64,000 nucleotides of DNA from Geomicrobium halophilum (GCF_014207655.1 NZ_JACHHJ010000001.1:434001-498000); one strand, 5' to 3'; shown: positions 18,066 through 27,554, counted from the first letter of the stretch. The notes: generated by a model from the letters alone, not told the origin. A program made the numbers and translations.

Positions 18066-18959
18066 ATGGGGTCAACCGTTAATCAAAAACCGGCTCGTGA
18101 AGAAGAAATTGGCGCGCCGGAATCACGGTGGAAGTCATTATTTAAAAAATTAATACGCAATAAGTCCTCATTAATCGGTTCATGTATTCTTATATTTTTC
18201 TTGCTAGTCGCTGCATTCGCACCATTTTTAATGACGCATGATCCAAATTCTACCGATTTATTAAATGATTTTGAAACACCATCGTCGGAAAATTGGTTTG
18301 GGACCGATCATAATGGTAGGGATATTTATAGCCGAATTGTTTATGGTACACATTTAACTTTATATGTAGGAACGGTATCTGTTGCGATTGGAGCCGCTGT
18401 TGGGATTGTTCTCGGATTATTTGCAGGGTATTATGGCCGTTTTGTTGATACGGTTATTATGCGCGTGGCCGATGTATTGCTTGCTTTCCCAGGAATCTTA
18501 TTGGCACTTGCCATTGTTAGTGCTCTAGGTGCGAGCTTAAACAACGTAATCATTGCCTTGTCGATTTATAACATCCCGGTATTTGCCAGAATTGTCCGAG
18601 GTTCTGTCTTAGAAGTGAAATCCGTTGAGTATATCGAAGCGATACGAGCGCTTGGCGCGAAGGATGGGAAAATCATGTTTCAACATATCCTTCCTAATGT
18701 GAGTTCCCCGGTGATCGTACAAGCTTCATTACAAATCGCGACCTCGATCCTTAGTGCTGCGGGCTTATCCTTCCTCGGTGTGGGAGTTCAACCGCCAACG
18801 CCGGAATGGGGAGCGATGCTTAACTCAGGAAGAAGTTACATGTGGGACTCCCCCCATCTTACGCTTTTTCCAGGTATTGCGCTCGTTCTCGTCGTCCTTG
18901 GTTTCAACCTATTGGGTGATGGATTGCGCGATGCGCTAGATCCAAAATCAAAAAAGTAA
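18066..18959 (+). CDS. Peptide ABC transporter permease (DppC/OppC type)
   Basis: This is an inner-membrane permease subunit with six predicted helices and the BPD transport fold. The EAA loop that contacts the ATPases is visible as YIEAIRALGAKDGKIMFQHILPN (about 189-211). The N-terminal OppC_N segment, LFKKLIRNKSSLIGSCI, identifies it as the C-type subunit, and GTDHNGRDIYSRIVYG is the characteristic periplasm-side motif. It is first in an operon with the B-type permease (13-base gap) and two ATPases. Having the C subunit gene before the B subunit gene is less common than the reverse. Confidence 0.93.
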   Translation: MGSTVNQKPAREEEIGAPESRWKSLFKKLIRNKSSLIGSCILIFFLLVAAFAPFLMTHDPNSTDLLNDFETPSSENWFGTDHNGRDIYSRIVYGTHLTLYVGTVSVAIGAAVGIVLGLFAGYYGRFVDTVIMRVADVLLAFPGILLALAIVSALGASLNNVIIALSIYNIPVFARIVRGSVLEVKSVEYIEAIRALGAKDGKIMFQHILPNVSSPVIVQASLQIATSILSAAGLSFLGVGVQPPTPEWGAMLNSGRSYMWDSPHLTLFPGIALVLVVLGFNLLGDGLRDALDPKSKK

Positions 18960-18972
18960 GGAGGCGTTAAGT

Positions 18973-19893
18973 TTGTATATTTTTATCATTCGCCGTTTTT
19001 TACAACTTATACCGGTCATTATCGGCGTAACCCTCGTTGCTTTTTTGATCATACAATTGATCCCGGGGGATGCAGCGCAAGTTATGGCTGGAGAAGCAGC
19101 TTCTGAAGAGCAGTTGGAGCAGATGAGGGAGAATCTTGGATTAAATGAACCTTTATATGTACAGTATGGAACGTTTTTAGCTGATCTTGTTCGTTTAGAT
19201 TTGGGTCAATCTGTACGTACGGATCAACCGGTGATGGAACTGGTCGCCCCGCGCTTTTGGATCACATTGGAGCTTGCTTTTTGGGGACTGGTTGTAGCCG
19301 TTGTTGTGGGTCTTCTCGGTGGAATTTTAGCCGCGACCAAACAAAATTCTTACCGTGACCTTGGTACGATGATGTTTGCGGTCATCGGACTTTCGATGCC
19401 CAACTTCTGGTTAGGTCTTATGCTCATGTATTTGTTTTCAATTGAACTCGGATGGCTGCCTACATCGGGCTGGGGAGATTGGCAACAGATATTCCTGCCT
19501 GCAATCACAATGGGAACGGCAGGTGCAGCTATTATCGCCCGTATGACACGTTCAGCGATGCTTGAAGTGCTTGGCGAAGATTACGTACGAACGGCGAGGG
19601 CGAAAGGTGTAAAAGAACGTTTAGTTATCTATAAACATGCGTTACGAAATGCACTGATCCCCGTAGTTACCGTTATTGGTTTGCAGTTTGGCTACTTTTT
19701 GAGTGGAGCTGTATTAACAGAGTCTGTGTTTAGTATCAATGGTTTAGGGCGGCTTGTTGTTGACGCAATTTCGCAACGGGACTTCCCGGTTGTTCAAGGA
19801 ACAGTGATTGTGCTCGCGCTGACCTTCGTGTTAACAAACTTCATTGTCGATATCCTCTATCGTGTCTTGAACAAACGAATCGAAATAAATTAA
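18973..19893 (+). CDS. Peptide ABC transporter permease (DppB/OppB type)
   Basis: This is the second membrane subunit, with six predicted helices and the classic B-type N-terminus: FIIRRFLQLIPVIIGVTLVA, then FLIIQLIPGDAAQVMAG. The EAA loop is EDYVRTARAKGVKERLVIYKHALRNALIPV (about 205-234). It starts at TTG 18973 behind AAGGAGGCG, just after the DppC-type gene. With that gene it should form the transmembrane channel for the substrate delivered by the 16-kb lipoprotein. Confidence 0.93.
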   Translation: MYIFIIRRFLQLIPVIIGVTLVAFLIIQLIPGDAAQVMAGEAASEEQLEQMRENLGLNEPLYVQYGTFLADLVRLDLGQSVRTDQPVMELVAPRFWITLELAFWGLVVAVVVGLLGGILAATKQNSYRDLGTMMFAVIGLSMPNFWLGLMLMYLFSIELGWLPTSGWGDWQQIFLPAITMGTAGAAIIARMTRSAMLEVLGEDYVRTARAKGVKERLVIYKHALRNALIPVVTVIGLQFGYFLSGAVLTESVFSINGLGRLVVDAISQRDFPVVQGTVIVLALTFVLTNFIVDILYRVLNKRIEIN

Positions 19894-19952
19894 GAATTAG
19901 CATACGGGAGGGAATGAAGCCCCCTCGCCTATAGAAAAGGAGGTCATGAGCG

Positions 19953-20987
19953 GTGGCAGCAACGGATAAGACACCTATTTTAAAAGTCGAGGGTTTACAG
20001 ACGTCTTTTTTCACTCATGACGGGGAAGTGAAGGCCGTTGATGGCGTTGATTTCGAAGTAGGGGCGAATGAGACGCTTGGGATTGTCGGTGAATCAGGTT
20101 CAGGAAAGAGCATCACCTCATTGTCCATCATGCAGCTTGTTGAATCTCCCGGAAAAATTAAGGGAGGAAGCATTAACCTTACGGGTGAAGATTTACTCAA
20201 AAAATCCAAGTCCCAGTTTGCAAAATATCGCGGAAATCGCGTCTCGATGATTTTTCAAGAACCGATGACTTCGTTAAACCCTGTATTTACCGTCGGTCAT
20301 CAAGTATCCGAGGCACTACGAATTCATAAAAAACTAGGCAAAAAAGATGCCCGTCAAGAAGCCATCCGCATGCTTAAACTTGTTGGAATCCCTGCACCGG
20401 AAGATCGCGCAAAACGCTATCCCCATGAATTGTCCGGGGGGATGCGCCAACGTGTAATGATTGCAATCGCGCTCTCCTGTGACCCTGAGTTATTGATTGC
20501 CGATGAACCAACGACGGCTCTCGATGTAACGATTCAAGCGCAAATTCTTGAATTGATCAAGAACTTGCAGGAATCCTCCGGGATGGCTGTTCTCATTATT
20601 ACCCATGATCTTGGGGTAATCGCAGAAACCGCCGATAAGGTCGCTGTCATGTATGCCGGTGAAGTCGTCGAGCAGGCAGATGTGAAAACGTTATTCAAAC
20701 GCCCCTTGCATCCTTATACAAAAGGGTTAATGAACGCCATCCCTCGACATGATGTGGATATGGATGAATTGGAAGTGATCAAGGGGACGGTCCCCAGCTC
20801 CGCGGAAATGCCAAGTGGATGTCGCTTTATGAAACGTTGCCCATATGCCTCAGAAATTTGTGAGACCCATCCATCATTAGCAACACCAACCCATAATTAT
20901 GGTGTGGAAGATGATAGCGGGGCGGTACGCTGCTGGATATACACTGAGGAATGGGACACAGCTACTAAAAAACAGGAGGTGCAGTAA
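19953..20987 (+). CDS. Peptide ABC transporter ATPase (DppD/OppD type)
   Basis: This cytoplasmic ATPase subunit has Walker A GESGSGKS, signature LSGGMRQR, Walker [13 protein letters not shown], and the switch His in LIITHDLGV. The C-terminal oligopeptide-transporter extension contains a Cys-rich segment, [20 protein letters not shown], which in DppD-type ATPases binds an iron-sulfur cluster. It starts at GTG 19953 behind AAAGGAGGTCATGAGCG. Five bases separate it from the partner ATPase gene. Confidence 0.94.
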   Translation: MAATDKTPILKVEGLQTSFFTHDGEVKAVDGVDFEVGANETLGIVGESGSGKSITSLSIMQLVESPGKIKGGSINLTGEDLLKKSKSQFAKYRGNRVSMIFQEPMTSLNPVFTVGHQVSEALRIHKKLGKKDARQEAIRMLKLVGIPAPEDRAKRYPHELSGGMRQRVMIAIALSCDPELLIADEPTTALDVTIQAQILELIKNLQESSGMAVLIITHDLGVIAETADKVAVMYAGEVVEQADVKTLFKRPLHPYTKGLMNAIPRHDVDMDELEVIKGTVPSSAEMPSGCRFMKRCPYASEICETHPSLATPTHNYGVEDDSGAVRCWIYTEEWDTATKKQEVQ

Positions 20988-20992
20988 GAGCA

Positions 20993-22012
20993 ATGACCAC
21001 ACCTCTCTTTGAAACGAAAAACTTAAAAAAATACTTTCCGGTAAAAGGCGGGGTCTTGAACCGGAAAATGACGGATGTAAAAGCGGTAGATGATGTTTCT
21101 TTTGCCATTCATTCGGGCGAGACTCTAAGCATTGTTGGGGAATCAGGCTGTGGTAAGTCAACGACTGGGCGTGCGATTCTTCGATTGGAAGAACCAACAG
21201 ACGGGGAAATTTATTTTGATGGGGAAGATTTTCGTAAACTGAGTAAATCTCAACTTCGAAAAAGGCGTAAGGATATCCAAATTATTTTTCAGGATCCGTA
21301 TGCATCCCTCAACCCCCGGCAAAAAGTGAAACAGATTCTTGATGAAGCAATGGCTATTCAAGGGGTTGTCCCGAAAAAAGATCGTCCGGCACGCATCCGC
21401 GAGTTAATGGAAGTCGTCGGCTTACGCCCTCAACAAGCGGAAAGGTATCCCCATGAGTTCAGCGGAGGGCAGCGTCAAAGAATCGGAATTGCACGTGCCC
21501 TTTCCGTTGATCCAAAACTCATCGTTTGTGATGAGGCTGTATCAGCTCTTGACGTTTCAACCCAGGCGCAGGTGCTCAACTTACTCAAAGACTTGCAGCG
21601 GAAATTTGACCTTACATTTTTGTTTATTTCCCATGACTTAGGGGTTGTTCGCCATATTTCCGACCGTGTGGTCGTGATGTATCTTGGGAAAATTGTTGAG
21701 ATAGCCGATAAGAAATCACTATTCGACTCCCCACATCACCCATACACACGGGCATTACTTTCGGCTATTCCGGTTCCGGATCCTGAAAGAAAAACAGAGC
21801 GTATCGTTCTTGAAGGCGATGTGCCTTCTCCGATGAACCCGCCAAGCGGCTGTCGTTTTCACACGCGCTGCCCATTTGCAACGGAAATTTGTAAGCAGGA
21901 AGAGCCTGAACTCCGAACCGCAGGTGATATGGTCGATGGACATCAAGCTGCGTGCCATCATATGGAAGAGATCGTTGAACAATATGGAAAAACACCTTCG
22001 GTACAGGAATAA
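20993..22012 (+). CDS. Peptide ABC transporter ATPase (DppF/OppF type)
   Basis: This is the second ATPase of the transporter. Walker A is GESGCGKST, the signature is FSGGQRQR, and Walker B reads [12 protein letters not shown], the variant typical of F-type subunits. ISHDLGV carries the switch His. The C-terminal extension has the Cys-rich motif [22 protein letters not shown] 20993 follows AGGAGGTGCAG. The whole transporter sits between fabI and cotO, which are adjacent in B. subtilis, so it was inserted or rearranged into this neighbourhood. A GCTGCCC/GGGCAGC hairpin at 22021-22037 follows, without a T run. Confidence 0.94.
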   Translation: MTTPLFETKNLKKYFPVKGGVLNRKMTDVKAVDDVSFAIHSGETLSIVGESGCGKSTTGRAILRLEEPTDGEIYFDGEDFRKLSKSQLRKRRKDIQIIFQDPYASLNPRQKVKQILDEAMAIQGVVPKKDRPARIRELMEVVGLRPQQAERYPHEFSGGQRQRIGIARALSVDPKLIVCDEAVSALDVSTQAQVLNLLKDLQRKFDLTFLFISHDLGVVRHISDRVVVMYLGKIVEIADKKSLFDSPHHPYTRALLSAIPVPDPERKTERIVLEGDVPSPMNPPSGCRFHTRCPFATEICKQEEPELRTAGDMVDGHQAACHHMEEIVEQYGKTPSVQE

Positions 22013-22163
22013 TGAATGGGGCTGCCCAAAGGGCAGCTGCTGCATTCGATGGTTCATTTCTCCTTTTCGGCGGGAGGATCCACTATTTCGGCGCTACGGC
22101 TAAGGTTCGGCGAAAATGCGGTCATCGGTGCAAATATTTTTGAGACATCCCCATTTAGTATGA

Positions 22164-22196
22164 AAAAGAATCATCCCGTTAGGAGGGATGATTTAT
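22164..22196 (-). terminator. Terminator of the YjcZ-type gene
   Basis: AATCATCCC and GGGATGATT arms are followed on the minus strand by a T-rich run. Confidence 0.7.
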
Positions 22197-22200
22197 TTGT

Positions 22201-22290
22201 CTAACAGTATGCTGCTCCCACAATGATGAGAAGGATGAAGAGAACGACGATAAGCGCAAATCCTCCGCCGTAACCAAATCCAGCTGACAT
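22201..22290 (-). CDS. YjcZ-family sporulation miniprotein
   Basis: This 29-residue protein is too short for routine gene calling. It starts [20 protein letters not shown] and ends in LIIVGAAYC. The Gly/Tyr-rich head followed by one hydrophobic helix and a terminal Tyr-Cys is the pattern of the YjcZ family of sporulation-associated miniproteins. AGGAGGAATGC lies just before ATG 22290. In B. subtilis yjcZ is in the same general cot/yjc area. The function of the family is not established; a membrane location is inferred. Confidence 0.85.
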   Translation of the reverse strand: MSAGFGYGGGFALIVVLFILLIIVGAAYC

Positions 22291-22656
22291 GTTGCATTCC
22301 TCCTGAAACCACGATTCGAGAACATTTTACTTTGTTCTCCCTATACATTATGCAAGCAGTTATAGACGGGTGAACTAACCGTTAAAACCGGGCACTTGCC
22401 CAAGAGTGGGACATATCATCAAGAACATACGCCGTTTCCTTTTTCCTAAACCTGCGTATTCTATTCTTAAAAGGGGCATAAGAAACGTTTCTTTCCTTTG
22501 GCGAGGAATGGATTCTATAACACTAGCTTAACCCCGGTAAAGCTACTTGTCTGCCTTTTTGAACATCCTCGTAAATATTTCCTTTTCATTCAATCATAGC
22601 TTGTTATATTCCGAATATAATGGAGCAAGACGTTGTCTGATAAGGAGGAGAAGCTA
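22291..22656. other. Intergenic region upstream of cotO
   Basis: This holds no gene I can support. It includes a single repeat end at 22551-22574 and the AT-rich sequence before cotO (TTATATTCCGAATATAATGG near 22600-22620), where a sporulation sigma-factor promoter would be expected. I cannot assign a specific sigma factor by eye. Confidence 0.5.
22551..22574. repeat. MITE-like repeat end, copy E
   Basis: A single terminus, GCCTTTTTGAACATCCTCGT, matches the outer ends of copies B and D in reverse complement. The opposite end was not found. Confidence 0.4.
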
Positions 22657-23313
22657 TTGAGTTCTCGAAGACGTATGAAACGTGTCCAGCCGCTTTTATA
22701 TATTGATAATCCTAATCATGAACCGCCTTCCCATGGCAGAACTGAAGTAGAGGTATTATACAAACGTAGTCGATTACAACGTAGTCAATCTACAGATTCC
22801 GAAGAAGAGGTGCCAGAAAATAAAAGTGAAGAAATGGAGGAATCCCCTGAGGAAGAGTCAAAAAGGAGACGTTCATTTAATTTATCCAGGCACCTGGGCT
22901 ATGATTGGCAAGGGGGAAATGGAGCAAGACCCGGAACAAGGACGACCGAACAATTAAAATCGACATTAGAAAAACAAAATACGAGAACTAGAAATCGTAC
23001 AACAAGGCGTCGTGCAGGTGAGCACCAAATTCAGCCTGATTCTCAGGTTAAGAACAAGGATGAAGGGAAAAAAGAAGAGAATTCACTGACATTTGCAGAC
23101 AAAACTGTAAAAGAAAAAACAGATTTTCTTGTTCGTATGCGTCATCGTTCACCGATTACATGTATATGTAAAACAAAAAATCAAACATGGGTCGGCATCG
23201 TTACTGCTGTAGAGGAACAGCAGTTCACGATGCAAACCCAGCAAGCCCCTTATCTGGTAACGATCAACTACGATGAGGTCACAGAATTATCTCTCGGTGA
23301 TCTCATGGGGTGA
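22657..23313 (+). CDS. cotO: Spore coat protein CotO
   Basis: CotO (YjbX) is a spore coat morphogenetic protein that in B. subtilis acts with CotH late in coat assembly. The protein is basic and low-complexity through the middle (RRSFNLSRHLGYDW, TRTRNRTTRRRAGEH) and ends in a conserved C-terminal domain: KTDFLVRMRHRSPITCICKT, QTWVGIVTAVEE, VTINYDEVTELSLGDL. I choose TTG 22657, preceded by TAAGGAGGAGAAGC; an in-frame TTG at 22633 lies upstream of that site. It is convergent with the adjacent cotY/Z gene, and both belong to the B. subtilis cotO-cotZYX cluster. Confidence 0.87.
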   Translation: MSSRRRMKRVQPLLYIDNPNHEPPSHGRTEVEVLYKRSRLQRSQSTDSEEEVPENKSEEMEESPEEESKRRRSFNLSRHLGYDWQGGNGARPGTRTTEQLKSTLEKQNTRTRNRTTRRRAGEHQIQPDSQVKNKDEGKKEENSLTFADKTVKEKTDFLVRMRHRSPITCICKTKNQTWVGIVTAVEEQQFTMQTQQAPYLVTINYDEVTELSLGDLMG

Positions 23314-23328
23314 TTAATATTTTGTGTC

Positions 23329-23847
23329 TTATTTCTTGTCGACTGGCATTTTATCCTTTCTGTCTTTTGGAATAGGATTATCCACCAAGCCAGGATCTAA
23401 ACACTGAATGGCACAGAAGCAGTTCAAATCAACTTCTATACAGAAGTGCGTTTTCTCAAGCGAGCAGACATTGGATAGCGACGTCGGATCAACACAGCAG
23501 TTGTGGGTAAATAATATCTCATCGGTTGGACGAAGTAATGATAAAGTGGCGCAGCATGAATTTTCATCGATGCTTTCTACTCTGAAAAATACGGTTTCAA
23601 ATACGTCTGGATAGTCCGCAGTTAATCCACCTGTTGCCCAAAACATGTTGGCCTTTTTATCTTTAAGAATAAACGGGATGGTATCCTGAACCCGCCCTGG
23701 CTTTCTTGGATTCAACAAGTTTGTAAAACAACTGTTGTCACAGTTTCCTCTTTTTCGATCGTCAACGGCATCTTGTGCTTCCTGTATTGACAGTACCGCA
23801 TCGCAGACGCAGTTGCCTGATTCAAATTCTTTGCGACCGCAACTCAC
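23329..23847 (-). CDS. cotZ: Cysteine-rich spore coat protein CotY/CotZ
   Basis: This is a crust/coat protein of the CotY/CotZ family, which crosslinks through disulfides to form the outermost spore layer. It starts MSCGRKEF and continues GNCVCDAVLSIQEAQDAV, then CDNSCFTNLLNPRKPGRVQD, CCATLSLLRP, and HFCIEVDLNCFCAIQCLDP, with about 14 Cys in 172 residues. I choose GTG 23847, which gives the family's MSCG start eight bases after AAAGGAG; a GTG nine bases upstream overlaps that site. Only one copy is seen here, whereas B. subtilis has both cotY and cotZ. Confidence 0.92.
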   Translation of the reverse strand: MSCGRKEFESGNCVCDAVLSIQEAQDAVDDRKRGNCDNSCFTNLLNPRKPGRVQDTIPFILKDKKANMFWATGGLTADYPDVFETVFFRVESIDENSCCATLSLLRPTDEILFTHNCCVDPTSLSNVCSLEKTHFCIEVDLNCFCAIQCLDPGLVDNPIPKDRKDKMPVDKK

Positions 23848-24085
23848 ATTGATCACTCCTTTAGGATTCCTTCATGGTTTCGATATATCGTATGTACGTT
23901 TATCCTAAAGCGTGTATGTTTCCTGTGATAAGCTTTTAATCCCGTAATATCAAGGGGGTTGAACGATTATCAACTGCAATATTATAGAGATGGCATACTT
24001 TTTTTCATTGGGGGTATAGAGTAGTAAATAACCCTGACGTCGAGCATCATTTGTTTTGTCGTTGATAAATGAAAGGAGCTGACCA

Positions 24086-24319
24086 TTGGGCTATATTCCG
24101 ATGCAAGCCAATGATATTGCTTTACAGTATGGAAGTCGTATTCAGTCGGTCCAGCCACTCGTAAAGGCGAATCCGCGTGTTGAGGCGATCACTGCACGAA
24201 ACTACCGAAAGCGAAGGTACCAGTCCCTCCCATTAATGGTTTATCATGATGGGCGTAAGGTACATGAAATCGAACCGTATTCGAACGGAAAAGGCCAGCG
24301 TTTTGAGGCATTGGCATAA
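24086..24319 (+). CDS. Small basic protein of unknown function
   Basis: I do not recognise this 77-residue protein. It is basic and has no membrane segment or Cys. The sequence MGYIPMQANDIALQYGSRIQ followed by ARNYRKRRYQSLPLMVYHDG ends in a Gly/Arg-containing tail. TTG 24086 has an excellent GAAAGGAGCTGACCA site. Its place between cotY/Z and yjcF suggests a sporulation role, but that is position-based inference only. A strong hairpin terminator follows. Confidence 0.65.
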   Translation: MGYIPMQANDIALQYGSRIQSVQPLVKANPRVEAITARNYRKRRYQSLPLMVYHDGRKVHEIEPYSNGKGQRFEALA

Positions 24320-24329
24320 GAAGGTGAAC

Positions 24330-24366
24330 CCTGGGCATACCATTAATCAGTGGTGTGCTTTTTTTC
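24330..24366 (+). terminator. Terminator after the 24.1-kb gene
   Basis: GGGCATACCA and TGGTGTGCTT arms are followed by seven T. Confidence 0.8.
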
Positions 24367-24449
24367 AGGTGAGAATTAAACGGAGAAGGTGACGTTGTGG
24401 CAAAAACATTAAGAACGGGCCACCCAATGATGATTGGACAGCCCCAACT

Positions 24450-24872
24450 CTACAAACGTTTTTCCATTACGACGTGGGGGATACCAGCGTCCAAAAATTC
24501 ATCGGAAGTAACCTTGTACCCCAGCCGCTCATAGAAAGCAGTTGCGTGTGTTTGCGCGTTCAAGATCACCCCATATCCTCCTTGTTTAGCAACGTAAGCT
24601 TCAAGTGCATGCATAATCTCTTTCCCGAGGCCGGTGCCGCGAAATTCTTTTAAAACGCAGATGCGTTCTGCTTTTCCAAGGCCTTCATGAAAACGGACTC
24701 GACCTGCCCCCGCTCGTTTTCCGGACACCTCAGCAAGAAAGTGAACACTATCTTTTTCATATTCGTCCCACTCTTCTTCAGGTGGAACATTTTGCTCATC
24801 GATGAAAACCTTCGAACGGATCTCTCGGACACTTTTTATCTCTTCGTCGTTGTCTGCAATTTCTACCTTCAA
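24450..24872 (-). CDS. yjcF: GNAT acetyltransferase YjcF
   Basis: This is a GCN5-related N-acetyltransferase of the YjcF/ElaA-like type. Visible features are IRSKVFIDEQNVPPEEEWDE, the acetyl-CoA loop VLKEFRGTGLGKEIMHALE (R/Q-x-x-G-x-G/A), and FLDAGIPHVVMEKRL at the C-terminus, all shared with B. subtilis YjcF. I choose TTG 24872 (140 residues), with AAGGAG nine bases upstream. The longer open frame to 25013 overlaps yjcH coding sequence on the same strand and does not look like acetyltransferase sequence. The acceptor substrate is unknown. It lies 13 bases after yjcH, so the two form one operon; the B. subtilis gene between them (yjcG) is missing. Confidence 0.88.
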   Translation of the reverse strand: MKVEIADNDEEIKSVREIRSKVFIDEQNVPPEEEWDEYEKDSVHFLAEVSGKRAGAGRVRFHEGLGKAERICVLKEFRGTGLGKEIMHALEAYVAKQGGYGVILNAQTHATAFYERLGYKVTSDEFLDAGIPHVVMEKRL

Positions 24873-24885
24873 TGTTTTCCACTCC

Positions 24886-25614
24886 TTATCCGTGTTGAAT
24901 AAACATAAAATGTAAGGCTTTATGGAGATCAGGTTCCCAAGTTCTCCATGTATGGTCCCCATTCTCAAAAATTTTATAGCGATAGTTTGAAACCTTATCC
25001 ACGAGTTTGGCATGAAGATTTTCGTTCATGGTAATAAAATCCATGATCGAACCATCTGTTCCTTTCACTTCCTCCTCCTTAGAGCCGACTGTGTGGTAAA
25101 TGGTAAGCCGCTCAAGTTCTGCGCTAGCATCAATCGTATTCAATAGCGTATCGTTCACATAGGGAGAATGCATCGCCGCGCGCGTAAAAGTGTCTGGGTA
25201 CTTCAAGCATGCAAGAAGGGCTAAGGAGCCTGCTAATGAATCTCCCAACAACGTACGCCCGTCGGCTTCTTCCTGAAGTGAGAATTCACGTCCAAGATAG
25301 GGGAGAAGCTCTTCCGTTAAAAACTGTAAGTATTCGCCAGTCGCTTCACCGTCAGGGTGGTACCATTTGCGCCGTGCAGCTATACGTGGATAAGGAACAC
25401 CAACAACAATCGTTTCCGGGCCTGCTTCATCTAAAATAAGGGTCTCTATTTTACGTCCGATTTTTCCAAGTTTAAAATAATCTTGTCCATCTTGCGCAAT
25501 AGCCAGATGATAAGCTACTCCATCATGATAATTCGGAGGAATGTAAACAAAAAGTTCAAATTCGGTATCTAAAATGCTGCTTGAAAACGTGAGTGAGCGA
25601 ATTTCTCCATCCAT
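24886..25614 (-). CDS. yjcH: Esterase-family protein YjcH
   Basis: This is an alpha/beta hydrolase of the enterobactin-esterase/esterase D family and an ortholog-type match to B. subtilis YjcH. Visible features are FVYIPPNYHDGVAYHLAIAQDG-like early strands (oxyanion side), the RRKWYHPDGEATGEYLQFL segment, nucleophile Ser in GDSLAGSLALL, SPYVNDTLLNTID, and the late His in FENGDHTWRTWEPDL. Its substrate is not known. ATG 25614 sits behind TGAGGATTTG. It leads the two-gene yjcH-yjcF operon. Confidence 0.9.
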   Translation of the reverse strand: MDGEIRSLTFSSSILDTEFELFVYIPPNYHDGVAYHLAIAQDGQDYFKLGKIGRKIETLILDEAGPETIVVGVPYPRIAARRKWYHPDGEATGEYLQFLTEELLPYLGREFSLQEEADGRTLLGDSLAGSLALLACLKYPDTFTRAAMHSPYVNDTLLNTIDASAELERLTIYHTVGSKEEEVKGTDGSIMDFITMNENLHAKLVDKVSNYRYKIFENGDHTWRTWEPDLHKALHFMFIQHG

Positions 25615-25776
25615 TTCAAATCCTCATTTCTATCAGTGTAAAAGATAATCTCGGTGGTATTGTATCATAGAAGCTGGAAACTCTGCGGAGATGATTGAAT
25701 ATGTTACCATGGGTAGTAATGCTTAATGAGTGCTTTTACATTGAAAATGCAAGTGAGATAAAAGGGGAATTCATAT

Positions 25777-25959
25777 ATGTCTACACCACGTTGGATATAC
25801 TGGAAACAAACCTTCCGGTCCAAATTTCAAGCCGGATGTGTGAAGGCTAAATTGGAAGAAAACTGGAATAATGGGTATGAGATCGGTCCACTCGTTGAAA
25901 TTATTCAATTAAAAAACGAGAAATACGTCGTTCGTTTTACGTATGATGAGTATATGTAA
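25777..25959 (+). CDS. Small protein of unknown function
   Basis: I do not recognise this 60-residue soluble protein. It starts MSTPRWIYWKQTFRSKFQAG, is aromatic-rich, and ends in a beta-like tail IIQLKNEKYVVRFTYDEYM. AAAAGGGGAATTC before ATG 25777 supports translation. It is followed by a strong terminator shared with fumC, so it is monocistronic. Confidence 0.65.
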   Translation: MSTPRWIYWKQTFRSKFQAGCVKAKLEENWNNGYEIGPLVEIIQLKNEKYVVRFTYDEYM

Positions 25960-25996
25960 AGCCCCGCGGTCAGCCATTATGACCGACGGGGCCTTG
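25959..25996. terminator. Bidirectional terminator
   Basis: GCCCCGCGGTCA and TGACCGACGGGGC arms lie between convergent genes (25777 plus and fumC minus). Confidence 0.85.
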
Positions 25997-25997
25997 T

Positions 25998-27386
25998 TTA
26001 TTCGGAAGGATGAACCATTTTTGATGGATCGACCCATTCATTAAATTGTTCTTCGGTCAATTCACCGCTATGAATCGCTGCTTCTTTTAGCGTTAAGCCT
26101 TCTTCGTGAGCTTTTTTAGCGATGGCCGCTGCTTTTTCATAACCGATGTGCGGGTTCAATGCGGTAACGAGCATTAAAGAATTTTTCACGTGTGCCGCGA
26201 TGTTGCCTCTTTCCGGTTCAATACCAACCATGCAACGGTCGTGGAAAGATTGCATGGCATCGGTAAGCAATTGGGTTGACTGTAAGAAGTTGTAAATGAT
26301 CACGGGTTTGAAAACGTTCAGCTCAAAATTCCCCTGACTGGCAGAGAAACCAATGGTAGCGTCGTTCCCCATGACTTGAGCACTAACCATGGTAAGTGCT
26401 TCACTTTGGGTCGGGTTTACTTTTCCTGGCATGATGGAACTTCCTGGTTCGTTTGCTGGAATTGTCAACTCGCCAATTCCAGAGCGGGGCCCGCTTGATA
26501 ACCAGCGAACATCGTTGGCAATTTTCATTAAGTCTGCGGCAAGTGCTTTTAAAGCACCGTGTGCATAGGTAGTATCATCGTGACTCGTTAAGGCATGGAA
26601 TTTATTAGGGGCGGATCGAAACGACAAACCTGTTTCTTCGCTAATGAATGCAGCTGTTTTATTACCGAATTCAGAGTGGGCGTTGATGCCTGTTCCAACG
26701 GCCGTGCCCCCAATGGCCAGATCATTTAAGTGAACGATGCTTTCTGAGATCATTTTTTCACTTTTACGCAACATTTCTTCCCAACCGCTGAATTCTTGGC
26801 CGACCGTAAGTGGGGTGGCATCTTGCAGGTGCGTCCGCCCAATTTTAATAATGTCTTGAAATTGCGCTGCTTTCTCAGTAAGCGTGTTTTTTAAGGTTTG
26901 TAAGGCAGGGAGGAGCTTGTGATTGATTTCGGAAACAGCGGCGATGTGCATCGCTGTAGGGAACGTATCGTTCGAACTTTGGGAACGATTCACGTCATCA
27001 TTGGGATGAATAGCTGCATCTTTTCCTTTTTCTTTCAGAATCTCCGTTCCGCGGCGTGCAAGAACTTCATTCATATTCATGTTCGATTGCGTTCCGCTTC
27101 CGGTTTGCCATACGACGAGCGGGAAATGAGAATCCCATTCACCAGCTATCACCTCATCGGCAGCCTGAGCAATGGCTGACGCTTTGTCATGATCTAAATT
27201 GCCGAGACTTTCATTGGCACGTGCAGCTGATTTTTTTAATATGGCGAAGCCGTATACAACTTCCTGCGGCATGTGTTCTTTACCGATTGGAAAGTTACGC
27301 AAACTTCTCTCGGTTTGTGCACCCCAATGCTTGTCTGCAGGTACTTGCATTTCTCCGAGTGTGTCTTTTTCAATACGATAATCCAT
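25998..27386 (-). CDS. fumC: Fumarate hydratase class II
   Basis: Class II fumarase interconverts fumarate and malate in the citric acid cycle; this is the heat-stable, iron-free form (B. subtilis CitG). The superfamily signature [13 protein letters not shown] is present, as are [34 protein letters not shown] and [20 protein letters not shown]. At 462 residues it matches CitG exactly in length. I choose ATG 27386, six bases after GGAGAG; another ATG two codons upstream overlaps that site. It is transcribed alone. Confidence 0.97.
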   Translation of the reverse strand: MDYRIEKDTLGEMQVPADKHWGAQTERSLRNFPIGKEHMPQEVVYGFAILKKSAARANESLGNLDHDKASAIAQAADEVIAGEWDSHFPLVVWQTGSGTQSNMNMNEVLARRGTEILKEKGKDAAIHPNDDVNRSQSSNDTFPTAMHIAAVSEINHKLLPALQTLKNTLTEKAAQFQDIIKIGRTHLQDATPLTVGQEFSGWEEMLRKSEKMISESIVHLNDLAIGGTAVGTGINAHSEFGNKTAAFISEETGLSFRSAPNKFHALTSHDDTTYAHGALKALAADLMKIANDVRWLSSGPRSGIGELTIPANEPGSSIMPGKVNPTQSEALTMVSAQVMGNDATIGFSASQGNFELNVFKPVIIYNFLQSTQLLTDAMQSFHDRCMVGIEPERGNIAAHVKNSLMLVTALNPHIGYEKAAAIAKKAHEEGLTLKEAAIHSGELTEEQFNEWVDPSKMVHPSE

Positions 27387-27554
27387 GAACATCTCTCCTA
27401 GAATTTAGCGTAAGTATGTGCCCCCTTCTAATCATAAACCACTTTCAATCTGTAAAAAAGGTTCGAAACGCTTGAAAAGAAAAATACAATAAACATAGAT
27501 TTGTTTTAAAGGAAAGAGGGTAGGGAAATATAGGGATAAATAGAGAGGAGAGTG

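Noticed and set aside
22018-22204. Plus-strand frame between the transporter and the YjcZ gene
   Set aside because: It crosses the hairpin and the terminator of the minus-strand gene and has no coding character.
24873-25013. Longer N-terminus for yjcF
   Set aside because: The extra 47 codons overlap yjcH on the same strand and lack acetyltransferase similarity; TTG 24872 has a good ribosome binding site.
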